From Wujia chipingensis (lineage in GTDB: Bacteria > Bacillota > Clostridia > Lachnospirales > Lachnospiraceae), in NCBI RefSeq assembly GCF_014337155.1, contig NZ_CP060632.1, positions 1,433,001 to 1,497,000 on the forward strand: DNA of 64,000 nucleotides. Direction: 5' to 3'. The notes under the pieces were generated by a model, which saw only the letters and a program-made list of their open reading frames with translations, was not told the origin of the DNA and did no database searches. The position numbers and the translations under genes were made by a program. Of this stretch, positions 8,272 through 16,853 are shown in pieces. The stretch's first letter is position 1. Every line of letters begins with the position of its first letter.

Positions 8272-9049
8272 CTTTATCCTTCTTCTTTAACCAGCCGAAC
8301 AAGCGGCTCCTTTTTTCTTCTTTTGCGAGATCCTGCCCGCAGATCCGCATGGCAATGTGGTCGTAGGCACGTCCTGCAACACAGTTTTTTGTTGCAATCG
8401 GTGTTCCACGGTTACTTGCGATGACGATATTCTCATCGTCGTAGACGCTTCCGATATGGTTGACCCCAAGGATTTCTACAACGTCTTCTACAGACATCAT
8501 CTCGCCCCGCTTGACCATATCCTGTCGTACTCGGTTTACTACAAGGTCAATCCGTGGTATCTCGTTTGCATTTAAGATTCCAATGATGCGGTCAGCATCC
8601 CGGATAGCAGAAACCTCTGGTGTGGTCACGACGATCGCACGTTTTGCAGCAGCAATAGCATTTTTAAATCCCTGTTCGATGCCTGCCGGACAATCGATAA
8701 TTATGTAATCATAATCTGGCTTGAGCTGATTGATGAGTTTGATCATCTGCTCTGGAGAGACGGCGCTTTTGTCGCGCGTCTGGGCTGCCGGGAGCAGAGA
8801 TAGCGTATCACACTGCTTGTCACGGATGATTGCCTGTTGATGGCGGCAATTTCCTTCTACGACATCGACCAGATTATAAACAATTCTGTTTTCAAGCCCC
8901 ATGACAACATCCAGATTCCGAAGTCCGATATCGGTATCAATCAGCAGAACTTCAAATCCATGTCTGGCAAGGGCGTATCCTATATTTGCGGTTGTCGTAG
9001 TCTTTCCGACACCGCCTTTTCCTGATGTAACAACGATCACTTCACTCAT
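8240..9049 (-). CDS. minD: Septum site-determining ATPase MinD
   Basis: 269 residues of the ParA/MinD family. The deviant Walker A (TSGKGGVGKTTTTANIG) is at the N-terminus, with LIDTDIGLRNLD and IIDCPAGIEQG following. The C-terminus holds an amphipathic membrane-targeting helix (RSRLFGWLKKK, about 250-260). MinD recruits MinC to the membrane to block FtsZ assembly away from mid-cell. GGAGG precedes the ATG. It follows minC directly. No minE is present here, so polar control probably goes through a DivIVA-type system, two members of which are in this window. Confidence 0.96.
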   Translation of the reverse strand: MSEVIVVTSGKGGVGKTTTTANIGYALARHGFEVLLIDTDIGLRNLDVVMGLENRIVYNLVDVVEGNCRHQQAIIRDKQCDTLSLLPAAQTRDKSAVSPEQMIKLINQLKPDYDYIIIDCPAGIEQGFKNAIAAAKRAIVVTTPEVSAIRDADRIIGILNANEIPRIDLVVNRVRQDMVKRGEMMSVEDVVEILGVNHIGSVYDDENIVIASNRGTPIATKNCVAGRAYDHIAMRICGQDLAKEEKRSRLFGWLKKKDKDVHKIQSQRL

Positions 9050-9064
9050 GATAAATCCTCCAGT

Positions 9065-9547
9065 CTATTTCAGGCTATATACGAACGTATCAGGTTTCCC
9101 TTTGCACCCGGAGGTTGCAGCACCGTGGAGTGCTCCGATGATAATGATATTGCCCTCGGATTCAACGCTGGCACCTGATTCCACATCTCCGACAATCACG
9201 ATGCTGGCGGCTGCCTGTATGGATTGTCCGTTCTTTAAGTTGCCTATATAAAATAGACCGTTTTTATCGGAGTAAATTGATTTCTTCTTAGGCTTTTCGA
9301 TGGAACGCGGTCTGCGTCCGATGCGAATGCCTTTGTCGTTTAGTGTATCGATGATTTGCTGTTTTTCGTCCTCTGTCAGATCCTTACCTTCAAAGGTAAC
9401 GGTAATCGGTTTGATGTTCGCATAATATCTTCCGGTTGTTTGAAGCTTATCAGAAAGACAGGTAACCACCTGACTTATGGTAGCATCCGGCGATATAATC
9501 AGTCGAATCCCCGCTTTGTTACCTTTCATCATAACGGGACTAATCAT
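9065..9547 (-). CDS. minC: Septum site-determining protein MinC, short form
   Basis: 160 residues, against about 220-230 for typical MinC. The N-terminal FtsZ-inhibiting domain is present (about 1-75). The C-terminal beta-helix begins at about 96 with GNLKNGQSIQ, the counterpart of the RSGQ MinD-contact motif, and continues through VIVGDVESGASV and NIIIIGALHGAA. The protein stops at TFVYSLK, where family members usually continue for tens of residues. Only 15 bp separate the stop from minD, so no hidden exon or simple frameshift extension is seen. It is likely functional but with a trimmed dimerisation end. Confidence 0.88.
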   Translation of the reverse strand: MISPVMMKGNKAGIRLIISPDATISQVVTCLSDKLQTTGRYYANIKPITVTFEGKDLTEDEKQQIIDTLNDKGIRIGRRPRSIEKPKKKSIYSDKNGLFYIGNLKNGQSIQAAASIVIVGDVESGASVESEGNIIIIGALHGAATSGCKGKPDTFVYSLK

Positions 9548-9564
9548 ACTCCACCTCTCTTTGA

Positions 9565-12405
9565 CTAATCTTGGGACGGCGTTGCGTTGCCGCTCATTTC
9601 GGCACCAACTAATTTATCTGGATCATACATGTATGCATAGATGAATCCAGCCAATTCTCTGGCATTGGCGGAGGAATAACCATTTTGGATAACACAGGTT
9701 ACGGATACTTCCGGACTTTCATATGGTGCGTAGGATACAAATAACGCGTGATCCGGCTTGTCTTCACTCTCCTGCGCGGTTCCGGTTTTTCCGGCGACAT
9801 GAACATTGATCCGGTTGATCAATTCGTCGGAACCAGCCGAATACGCAACCACGTTTCGCATACCCTGATGGACGGCGTCCCACGTGGAGCTGGCAAGCTG
9901 CACCTGATTTTTCACTTCTGCATGATTGTCCAAAATGACATTTCCCTCGTAGTCGGTTACTTTATCGATCAATGTGAGGTTATAACAGGTTCCGCTGTTG
10001 GCAATGGTTGTCACATAGCGGGATAACTGGACGGGTGCATAGATGTTTTTTGCCTGTCCAATGGCGCTTCGAACGGAGTCGTTATCAGAGATATGCGGCT
10101 CGATTTCCGGAAGCTCCAGACCAGATTTGTCTCCAAGGCCGAACAGCTCTGCGTATTTCTGAATCCGTTCAACACCGTAGGCATCGTTATAGGAGCCATC
10201 TTTAATCGCCAGATCATATCCGAGGTTGTAAAAGAACAGGTTGCAGGAATGCTGAATACCACCCACGACATTCAATCCTCCGTGTGCACTGTTGCCCCAA
10301 CATTTTGGAGACGGTGTGATCTTTTCAAAAAGTCCGTTACAGAAGTAAATCGATCCGGTGTCAATTACTCCCTCCGTGAGTCCTGCAATCGCAACAAGCG
10401 GTTTGTAGGTGGAACCTGGCGCGGTACGCTGCTGGCTGGCACGGTTGTATAGAGGCGTTGTCTTATCGGCTAACAGCTGATTATAATAAGCGGTATCTAC
10501 CTCGTTGGTCAGATAGTTGTTATCGTAGCTTGGATAGCTGACATATGCTTTGACATCTCCAGTGTTGACGTCAGTCACGATCGCTGAACCGGAACAGATA
10601 TCCAGTGCCAGCATGGCAGGCGTAATCTCCTGATTCTGGATTTTTTTACGCATAAAGTCATAGGCACCGTAATTTCCAGCGAGGTATTCCTGATACTCGG
10701 TGTCACCGTCGACGTTCAAAATTCCCTGATCATACAGAAGCTGTACAACTGCATCTCCGGTTATCATTCCGGATTGTAGCATAACTTTGATCACGAGTTT
10801 GTCGAATTCACTGTCTGTACTTAAATATTCAATAATATAATCGCATAATGCGTTATAAATCTCGTCATTATCATAATAATCGCTTTCAACCTTCAAAGCG
10901 GACAGGTCGATCGCCTCCTGGCTGATTGCATATTTCAGATAATGTTCCAGAGACGTTACATTGTTTGTATAGTCGATAAACTCCTGATCGTCTTTGTCAA
11001 TCATGGAGGTATGGAAAATATTGTTGTCGCTCAAAACCTCACAGATATATTCCATGTAATGCTGATAGTTCTCATCCAGCTCAGAAAGCGGCGTGAAGGT
11101 AGATGTCAAAATAGTATCCAGATTGTCAAGGGTTGCCTGTCTCTGGGCATCGATTGCCTGAATCGTTGCTTTTTCAGTATCCGTTGCATCTTCTGCGCGC
11201 ATATCATCCTGTGACAGGATGTTGTTATTAAACAATCCAAAATAAACATCAGAGATTGCGATGCTGGCATTTTCCTTGGCAATTACGTTATAGGCGGGTG
11301 TCAGATACGATAAAATGATCGAGGTAATCTCATCTTCCAGCGTATCATAACAGTATTTCTGCAGATTTAAATCCAGAGTCAGATAGACATCGTTTCCGGC
11401 TGTTGCGGGTTTGGATTCAACAGTGTCAATAACTTTACCAAGGTTATCGACATACATCGTCTCAAGGCCATTTGTACCGCGCAGATAGGACTCACAATAC
11501 TGCTCAATACCGGTTTTTCCGATCATTTCTTCGTTTGTATACTGCTCCTCATCTGAAAGCTCTGCATTTTTTTCTTTCATTTCCTCATCGGAAATGGCAC
11601 CGATATAGCCGATGACATGGGCGAAATATTTGGCGTCGTTGTAGCGGCGCAGGGATTTGACGGAGACAGACATGCCAGGAAGCTCATCTGCATGCTCTGT
11701 AATCGCTGCATTGCTTGTCTCACTGATGTCATAAGCGATGGTAACCGGAACATACTGCTGATAGCGGTTCATCCACAACTTGTAACGTACGCCGACAATC
11801 TTTAAATCTGCTTCTTTGCTATAAGAATCTGAAACATCAAATACTTTGGTATTCAGATATTCCATGATATCGTCCGCAGTTGCATTTTTCTGTTCGTCAG
11901 GCATGGAATCATAATCGGTTTTTGCATAGACATCCTTCAGGAAATTTTTCAACTGCTGGTCTTTGACTGTAAACTGGAAGTTCCCATTTGCATCAAGCTT
12001 GATCGGGAAATCCAATGTCAGGGAGTCGCCGTTTTTCTCTAATATGGAGATTGTCTCGTCGACAATCTGGTTTTTCAATTCATTCTCGCTGATCTTCAGG
12101 TTCTTTGCCATCGTTGTCTGTGCGTTGTCATTACTGAAAACAACCGAGTAAGAAAGCTCATTGTAGGCGAGCAGGTTTCCATTGCAGTCGTAAATATTTC
12201 CACGCACGGAATCAATCGTCAAAGTCTTCTTTGACTTGTAGACGAAATTCTCCATATGCTCTTCTCCCTCTTTGATCTGCAACACAAAAAGCTGATGTAC
12301 CAGAATCGAGAAAAGTACAAGGACGACAACTGTAACCGGAAACAGACGGCTTTTTACATAGTCGACAATAATCTCTTTAATTGATTGTAATATCTCACGT
12401 AACAT
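9565..12405 (-). CDS. mrdA: Class B penicillin-binding protein 2 with large insertion
   Basis: 946 residues, much longer than most PBP2 proteins. It has an N-terminal anchor (about 22-43) and a pedestal domain beginning SVRGNIYDCNG (66-76). The transpeptidase motifs are STYK (665-668), SCN (720-722) and KTG (873-875). Between LTLDLNLQKY (342-351) and GSAIVTDVNTGDVKAY (606-621) lies about 245 residues of extra acidic, mostly helical sequence not seen in standard PBP2. It cross-links peptidoglycan in partnership with RodA, encoded in the same operon with minCD between them. Catalytic residues look intact. Confidence 0.93.
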   Translation of the reverse strand: MLREILQSIKEIIVDYVKSRLFPVTVVVLVLFSILVHQLFVLQIKEGEEHMENFVYKSKKTLTIDSVRGNIYDCNGNLLAYNELSYSVVFSNDNAQTTMAKNLKISENELKNQIVDETISILEKNGDSLTLDFPIKLDANGNFQFTVKDQQLKNFLKDVYAKTDYDSMPDEQKNATADDIMEYLNTKVFDVSDSYSKEADLKIVGVRYKLWMNRYQQYVPVTIAYDISETSNAAITEHADELPGMSVSVKSLRRYNDAKYFAHVIGYIGAISDEEMKEKNAELSDEEQYTNEEMIGKTGIEQYCESYLRGTNGLETMYVDNLGKVIDTVESKPATAGNDVYLTLDLNLQKYCYDTLEDEITSIILSYLTPAYNVIAKENASIAISDVYFGLFNNNILSQDDMRAEDATDTEKATIQAIDAQRQATLDNLDTILTSTFTPLSELDENYQHYMEYICEVLSDNNIFHTSMIDKDDQEFIDYTNNVTSLEHYLKYAISQEAIDLSALKVESDYYDNDEIYNALCDYIIEYLSTDSEFDKLVIKVMLQSGMITGDAVVQLLYDQGILNVDGDTEYQEYLAGNYGAYDFMRKKIQNQEITPAMLALDICSGSAIVTDVNTGDVKAYVSYPSYDNNYLTNEVDTAYYNQLLADKTTPLYNRASQQRTAPGSTYKPLVAIAGLTEGVIDTGSIYFCNGLFEKITPSPKCWGNSAHGGLNVVGGIQHSCNLFFYNLGYDLAIKDGSYNDAYGVERIQKYAELFGLGDKSGLELPEIEPHISDNDSVRSAIGQAKNIYAPVQLSRYVTTIANSGTCYNLTLIDKVTDYEGNVILDNHAEVKNQVQLASSTWDAVHQGMRNVVAYSAGSDELINRINVHVAGKTGTAQESEDKPDHALFVSYAPYESPEVSVTCVIQNGYSSANARELAGFIYAYMYDPDKLVGAEMSGNATPSQD

Positions 12406-12408
12406 AGA

Positions 12409-12915
12409 TTACTCATCTTCCTTTAAACGTTTGTTGATCTTTACATAGAGCTTGTAAATGATCACCGTTAACAAAGCGGTACATAAAATCTCCGGCAGAA
12501 TCACATGCAGAAGGTATACACCGTAATTCGTTTTATTCTTTAATAAGAAACTGACAATATAGATAATCGTGTTAAACAGAAAATCATCCACAATAATTAC
12601 GATCAAAGGCAGTAATACATCTTCAATCATGTAGTTTTTGTGGAAGAATCCGTTAATATAACCAATAAACATGTACAAAAGCATATAGGGCCCGAGGATG
12701 CTGGAGAAAAATATATCCACCAGCAGACCGCTGCATGCACCGACCAGCAGACCTTCTTTTCTGCCGCGCATCAGTCCAAAGGACATTGTGAGGATCAGAA
12801 GAAGATTCGGTGTGATCACACTTAAACTGTGAAATCCAAACACCGTCGATTGTAATACAAAATTTATGACAATCAGAATTGCCAAAGTTATGATTCGTTT
12901 CAGTTTATGTTTCAT
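12409..12915 (-). CDS. mreD: Rod shape-determining protein MreD
   Basis: 168 residues with about five hydrophobic helices and little soluble sequence, typical of MreD, the integral membrane part of the elongasome. The family motif region NLLLILTMSFGLMRGRKEGLL is recognisable. It lies between mreC (25 bp upstream) and mrdA (3 bp downstream), the conserved order. Sequence conservation of MreD is weak, so synteny carries much of the call. Confidence 0.9.
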   Translation of the reverse strand: MKHKLKRIITLAILIVINFVLQSTVFGFHSLSVITPNLLLILTMSFGLMRGRKEGLLVGACSGLLVDIFFSSILGPYMLLYMFIGYINGFFHKNYMIEDVLLPLIVIIVDDFLFNTIIYIVSFLLKNKTNYGVYLLHVILPEILCTALLTVIIYKLYVKINKRLKEDE

Positions 12916-12940
12916 AATTTGCTGCTTCCCTTACATTTGC

Positions 12941-13795
12941 TTACTCGTGGGAGACGGTCTTTTTTTCTGCCGTAATGACAAGCACATCTGTGATGTTTGA
13001 AAAATCAACTGCGGGTGTAATATAGGCAGTCATTGTCAGGTTGTTTGTGTCATAAGAGGTCTTTGCCACATAGCCGATGATCAGACCGGAATGATACAGG
13101 TCTGAAATCGGCGAGGTTACAACCTTATCTCCGATTGATACATTGGCGTCCTTATCAATATTTTCAACAAGCAGATAACCGCTATCATAGAGGTTCAGAT
13201 CTCCCTCGACAGTACAGAGTGCATTTGCAGGCATGACCTTCGCACTGATATTGGAATTGTCATCGATGACTGCACGTACTTTGGCGTAATCATCAAAGCA
13301 TTCCGTGATGATGCCTGCGACGCCATCGCCACACAAGACATTAGCACCCTTAAAAAGTCCCTGTTTGGTTCCCTTGTCAATATAGAATGTAGAAAACCAC
13401 GAAGTGGAATCTTTTGCAAATACATGGGCAGCCGTCATCTCATAATCAGGATAGGATTCATCCAGATCATACAGATCCCGCAATTCCTGCAGTTCCAGCA
13501 TTTTATTCTGATAGTTTGTGATCTCCTGCTTACAGGATGCAAGCTCTGCTTGCAGAGCTTCGTTTTCGTCGGTCAGTGTTTTGATTTCGTTCAGATTCTT
13601 CATTTTTGAATCCGTCCACAGACCGATCTCATTGATTCCTTTCTGAATTGGCGTGATCAGCTTGCTTGTAAAGCGCCTGATGCCTGCGACCTTTGGTGCA
13701 GCTGCATATGACAATACGATCAGCACGATGCCGATAATCGTAAATGTAAGTAACAGATATTTTGGATGGATATCTTTTCTTCGATCAAATCTCAT
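12941..13795 (-). CDS. mreC: Rod shape-determining protein MreC
   Basis: 284 residues: a short cytoplasmic N-terminus, one membrane helix (about 13-31), a coiled coil (about 64-105) and the extracellular double beta-barrel with GANVLCGDGVAGIITEC. MreC links MreB/MreD to PBP2 in lateral wall synthesis. The start overlaps the radC stop by 4 bp. In related genomes mreB usually precedes mreC; here radC does. The C-terminus has no long extension. Confidence 0.94.
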   Translation of the reverse strand: MRFDRRKDIHPKYLLLTFTIIGIVLIVLSYAAAPKVAGIRRFTSKLITPIQKGINEIGLWTDSKMKNLNEIKTLTDENEALQAELASCKQEITNYQNKMLELQELRDLYDLDESYPDYEMTAAHVFAKDSTSWFSTFYIDKGTKQGLFKGANVLCGDGVAGIITECFDDYAKVRAVIDDNSNISAKVMPANALCTVEGDLNLYDSGYLLVENIDKDANVSIGDKVVTSPISDLYHSGLIIGYVAKTSYDTNNLTMTAYITPAVDFSNITDVLVITAEKKTVSHE

Positions 13796-14481
13796 AAAAT
13801 GCCTCTTTCCAGCATACTTAAATAATGATCTCCAGCGACGATGATATGGTCAGATACCTGAATTCCAAGCAACTGCCCTGCATCGCGGATGCGAAGCGTC
13901 GATTGGATGTCTGCCTCACTTGGTGTAACGCGACCGGATGGGTGGTTATGTACCAGCACGATATGCACTGCCTCATAGCGCAGCGCGTGAATAAATATCT
14001 CGCGTGGTGACAGGTAAGTCTGATTGACCGTGCCAGAGGATAACTCCACTTCCTTGATTAAAGTATGCGCATTTGTAAGTAACAATAAAAAAGTTTTTTC
14101 AACGGATAAAAATCTGCACTTCTCCCTATAATACGCTCCAATTGTGTCAGGAGTATGAAATTCCAGTTTTTTTTGCAATTGTTCGAGATTCATCCGTTTG
14201 GATATCTCTGCCAGTGCAAGTAGCTGGATGGCTTTGACCTTCCCGATACCAGGGATTTTCGTCAGCTCCTGTGGCAGCAAAAACTGCAATCCAAGTAATC
14301 CTTTTTGCGTATCGTGTGCATTTAATACCTGATTTGCCAGATCCAGCACGCTGGCCTCTTTGGTGCCGGTTCGCATGATCAGGGATAACAGTTCCGCATC
14401 CGAAAGTGCGGAAACACCATACCGCTCTGCCTTTTCGTAAGGGCGTTCGCAGACAGCTAAATCTTTGACTAATATATGCAT
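13792..14481 (-). CDS. radC: RadC/YsxA family JAB-domain protein
   Basis: 229 residues from the ATG at 14481. AAGGAG lies 5 nt before it, so the upstream ATG at 14520 is less likely. The N-terminal part contains a helix-hairpin-helix-like segment (LTKIPGIGKVKAIQLLAL). The C-terminal JAB/MPN-like domain keeps the metal motif HNHPSG with a downstream SEAD. The biochemical role of this family is unsettled in spite of the RadC name. It lies directly upstream of mreC, overlapping it by 4 bp, in the position where mreB might have been expected to intervene. Confidence 0.92.
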   Translation of the reverse strand: MHILVKDLAVCERPYEKAERYGVSALSDAELLSLIMRTGTKEASVLDLANQVLNAHDTQKGLLGLQFLLPQELTKIPGIGKVKAIQLLALAEISKRMNLEQLQKKLEFHTPDTIGAYYREKCRFLSVEKTFLLLLTNAHTLIKEVELSSGTVNQTYLSPREIFIHALRYEAVHIVLVHNHPSGRVTPSEADIQSTLRIRDAGQLLGIQVSDHIIVAGDHYLSMLERGIL

Positions 14482-14528
14482 AAGCACTCCTTCCACCTCT
14501 CCGGGTGCGAGGCTTATCATCGCCTAGT

Positions 14529-15821
14529 CTAACATACTACAAGTCCTTTTTCTACCATTTTTTCAAGGGACATCATGATACCAAACTTTGCATGGGGATA
14601 GGTCAGTCCACCCTGAAAATATACGGCATATGGCTCTTTCATTGGAGCATCGGCAGAAAGTTCAATGGATGCACCGGATACAAATGCACCGGCAGCCATA
14701 ATGACCTGACTGTCGTAACCTGGCATATCCCATGGGATTGGAGTTACAAAGCTGTCAACCGGTGCAGCCGCCTGAATTCCTTCACAGAATGCCTGGATAT
14801 ATTCCGGTTTTCCAAATTCTACTGCCTGAATGATATCATAACGAGGTTCTGTGGCATTCGGAACAGATTTAAAATGCAGGCGTTCATAGACATTAGCGGC
14901 AAAGATGGCGCCTTTTAATGCAGCTGCAGTTACAGTTGGTGCTAAAAACAGTCCCTGTGCGATTGGACGGGTTGCGTTCAAAGATGCACCGACTTCCTTT
15001 CCAAGTCCTGGTGTTGTAAGACGGTACGCGCAGTTTTCAATATATTCTTTCTTACCGCAGATATATCCGCCGATTGGAGCAAGTCCGCCACCCGGATTCT
15101 TAATCAGGGAACCGACAACCATATCTGCACCGACATCGGATGGCTCAATTGTCTCAACGAATTCGCCGTAGCAGTTATCAACCATACAGATCACGTCTGG
15201 CTTGATGGATTTCACAAATGCAATCAGTTCACCAATCTGTTCGACTGAAAGGGTTGGACGTACATCGTATCCCTTGGAACGCTGGATCTCGATCAGCTTT
15301 GTCTTCTCGTTGATGTTTTTCTTAATGTTATCATAGTCAAAACTGCCATCTGGCAATAAATCAACTTTGCGGAATGTAATGCCGAATTCGGCAAGAGATC
15401 CCTTGGATTCCCGGATACCAATAACTCCCTCTAAAGTATCATACACTTTTCCAACCGGGGACAAGATTTCATCGCCCGGACGCAAATTTGCGGACAGGGC
15501 AATGGATAGTGCATGGGTACCACAGGTAATCTGCTGACGTACCAATGCGTCCTCGGTGTGAAATACATGGGCGTAAATCTCTTCGACTGCTTCTCTTCCG
15601 CGGTCGTTGTAGCCGTATCCGGTCGTACCATTCAAATGGGACTCTGAAAATCCAGCTTTCTGCATAGCAGAGATTACCTTAATCTGGTTTTGTTCTGCAA
15701 TGCGGTCGATCTCCTGAAATCTTGGAAGCAATGCCTGTTCGGTTGCTTCGCAGAAATCGTAGACCGATTCCTTGATGCCAAGACTTAAATAATAGTTTTT
15801 AATTTCATCGGTTGCACTCAT
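14529..15821 (-). CDS. PLP-dependent lyase, methionine gamma-lyase/aluminium-resistance family
   Basis: 430 residues, fold type I PLP enzyme. Markers are NGTTGYGYNDRGREA near residue 65, QITCGTHALSIAL (cofactor ring contacts), MVDNCYGEF and GSLIKNPGGGLAPIGGY, which carries the Schiff-base lysine. The family is annotated as cystathionine beta-lyase-like or aluminium-resistance protein. Its physiological substrate is uncertain and probably a sulfur amino acid. It sits between miaA and radC, a placement repeated in related Firmicutes. CAGGAG precedes the ATG. Confidence 0.88.
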   Translation of the reverse strand: MSATDEIKNYYLSLGIKESVYDFCEATEQALLPRFQEIDRIAEQNQIKVISAMQKAGFSESHLNGTTGYGYNDRGREAVEEIYAHVFHTEDALVRQQITCGTHALSIALSANLRPGDEILSPVGKVYDTLEGVIGIRESKGSLAEFGITFRKVDLLPDGSFDYDNIKKNINEKTKLIEIQRSKGYDVRPTLSVEQIGELIAFVKSIKPDVICMVDNCYGEFVETIEPSDVGADMVVGSLIKNPGGGLAPIGGYICGKKEYIENCAYRLTTPGLGKEVGASLNATRPIAQGLFLAPTVTAAALKGAIFAANVYERLHFKSVPNATEPRYDIIQAVEFGKPEYIQAFCEGIQAAAPVDSFVTPIPWDMPGYDSQVIMAAGAFVSGASIELSADAPMKEPYAVYFQGGLTYPHAKFGIMMSLEKMVEKGLVVC

Positions 15822-15851
15822 AATATTCTCCTGTAATTGATCATTGCAAAA

Positions 15852-16808
15852 TTATCGTATATTTTTCTCTGCAAGATGCGTCATGATTGCATCTTCCAGC
15901 TTCTGGTCTGCGTTTAAGATATCCTTGTCGAGCCAGATTACGTCCCGTTCCCGCCGAAACCAGGTAAGCTGACGCTTTGCAAAGTGTCTGGTGTCGCGTT
16001 TTAATATCCGGATGGCTTCTGGAAGATCGTATTCGCCGTTCAGATATCCAAGGATTTCTTTATATCCAATCCCCTGCATGCTTGTATCCTCTGTGGTTAA
16101 ATGGTAGGTGTCGACTAAAGAACGAACTTCTTCCACAAGCCCGGAGGCAAGCATTTCGTCAATGCGCTGCTCGATTGTCTCATACAAGGCTGCACGGTTT
16201 CTTGTCAGCACAAAATATGCAAAGTTATATGGAGACGTCTTCTCACGCTCGATCTCATTGTGTGTCGAAAATTTCTTTCCAGTCTGATGGAAATATTCCA
16301 ATGCCCGGATCACACGTTGCCGGTTATTGGCATGGATTGCTGCGGCGGATTCCGGATCACATTCTGCAAGCATCGTGTGCAGACAATCGTTTCCCTTTTC
16401 GTCTCCAAGGGTTTCTAATTCTTTTCGGTAGCCATCCTCGGTTTCTTCATCAAAGGAAATATCATATAAAAGAGCTTGAATATAAAATCCCGTTCCTCCA
16501 GTGATGATCGGGATATGTCCGCGCTCATAGATACCAGCCATCGCTTCTTCTGCATATTTCTTGAATTCCATAACATTAAAACTGTCCTTTGGTTCTAAGA
16601 TATCAATCAGATGATGCGGGATGCCCTGCATTTCTTCTGGTGGAATCTTCGCTGAACCGATATCAAAATGTTTGTACACCTGAATGGAATCGGCGGATAC
16701 GATCTCTCCGCCTACATTGTTTGCAAGCTTTAAGGAAAGCGCTGTCTTTCCGACTGCGGTTGGGCCGGTCAGTATGATTAAATTGTTCTTTTTTTCTGTA
16801 TTTGTCAT
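15852..16808 (-). CDS. miaA: tRNA dimethylallyltransferase MiaA
   Basis: 318 residues from the ATG at 16808; the frame also opens at a TTG at 16850. Neither start has a clear Shine-Dalgarno; the ATG gives the usual short distance to the P-loop. It transfers a dimethylallyl group to N6 of A37 in tRNAs reading UNN codons. Motifs seen are GPTAVGKTALS (Walker A), SADSIQVYKHFDIGSAK, GGTGFYIQALLY, RVIRALE and QLTWFRRE. MiaB, which acts next on the same base, is encoded in the same operon three genes upstream. Confidence 0.95.
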   Translation of the reverse strand: MTNTEKKNNLIILTGPTAVGKTALSLKLANNVGGEIVSADSIQVYKHFDIGSAKIPPEEMQGIPHHLIDILEPKDSFNVMEFKKYAEEAMAGIYERGHIPIITGGTGFYIQALLYDISFDEETEDGYRKELETLGDEKGNDCLHTMLAECDPESAAAIHANNRQRVIRALEYFHQTGKKFSTHNEIEREKTSPYNFAYFVLTRNRAALYETIEQRIDEMLASGLVEEVRSLVDTYHLTTEDTSMQGIGYKEILGYLNGEYDLPEAIRILKRDTRHFAKRQLTWFRRERDVIWLDKDILNADQKLEDAIMTHLAEKNIR

Positions 16809-16853
16809 AATTGATGTAGGTATTGTTTCATTTTGTGTGTTCGTCCGCAAGGA

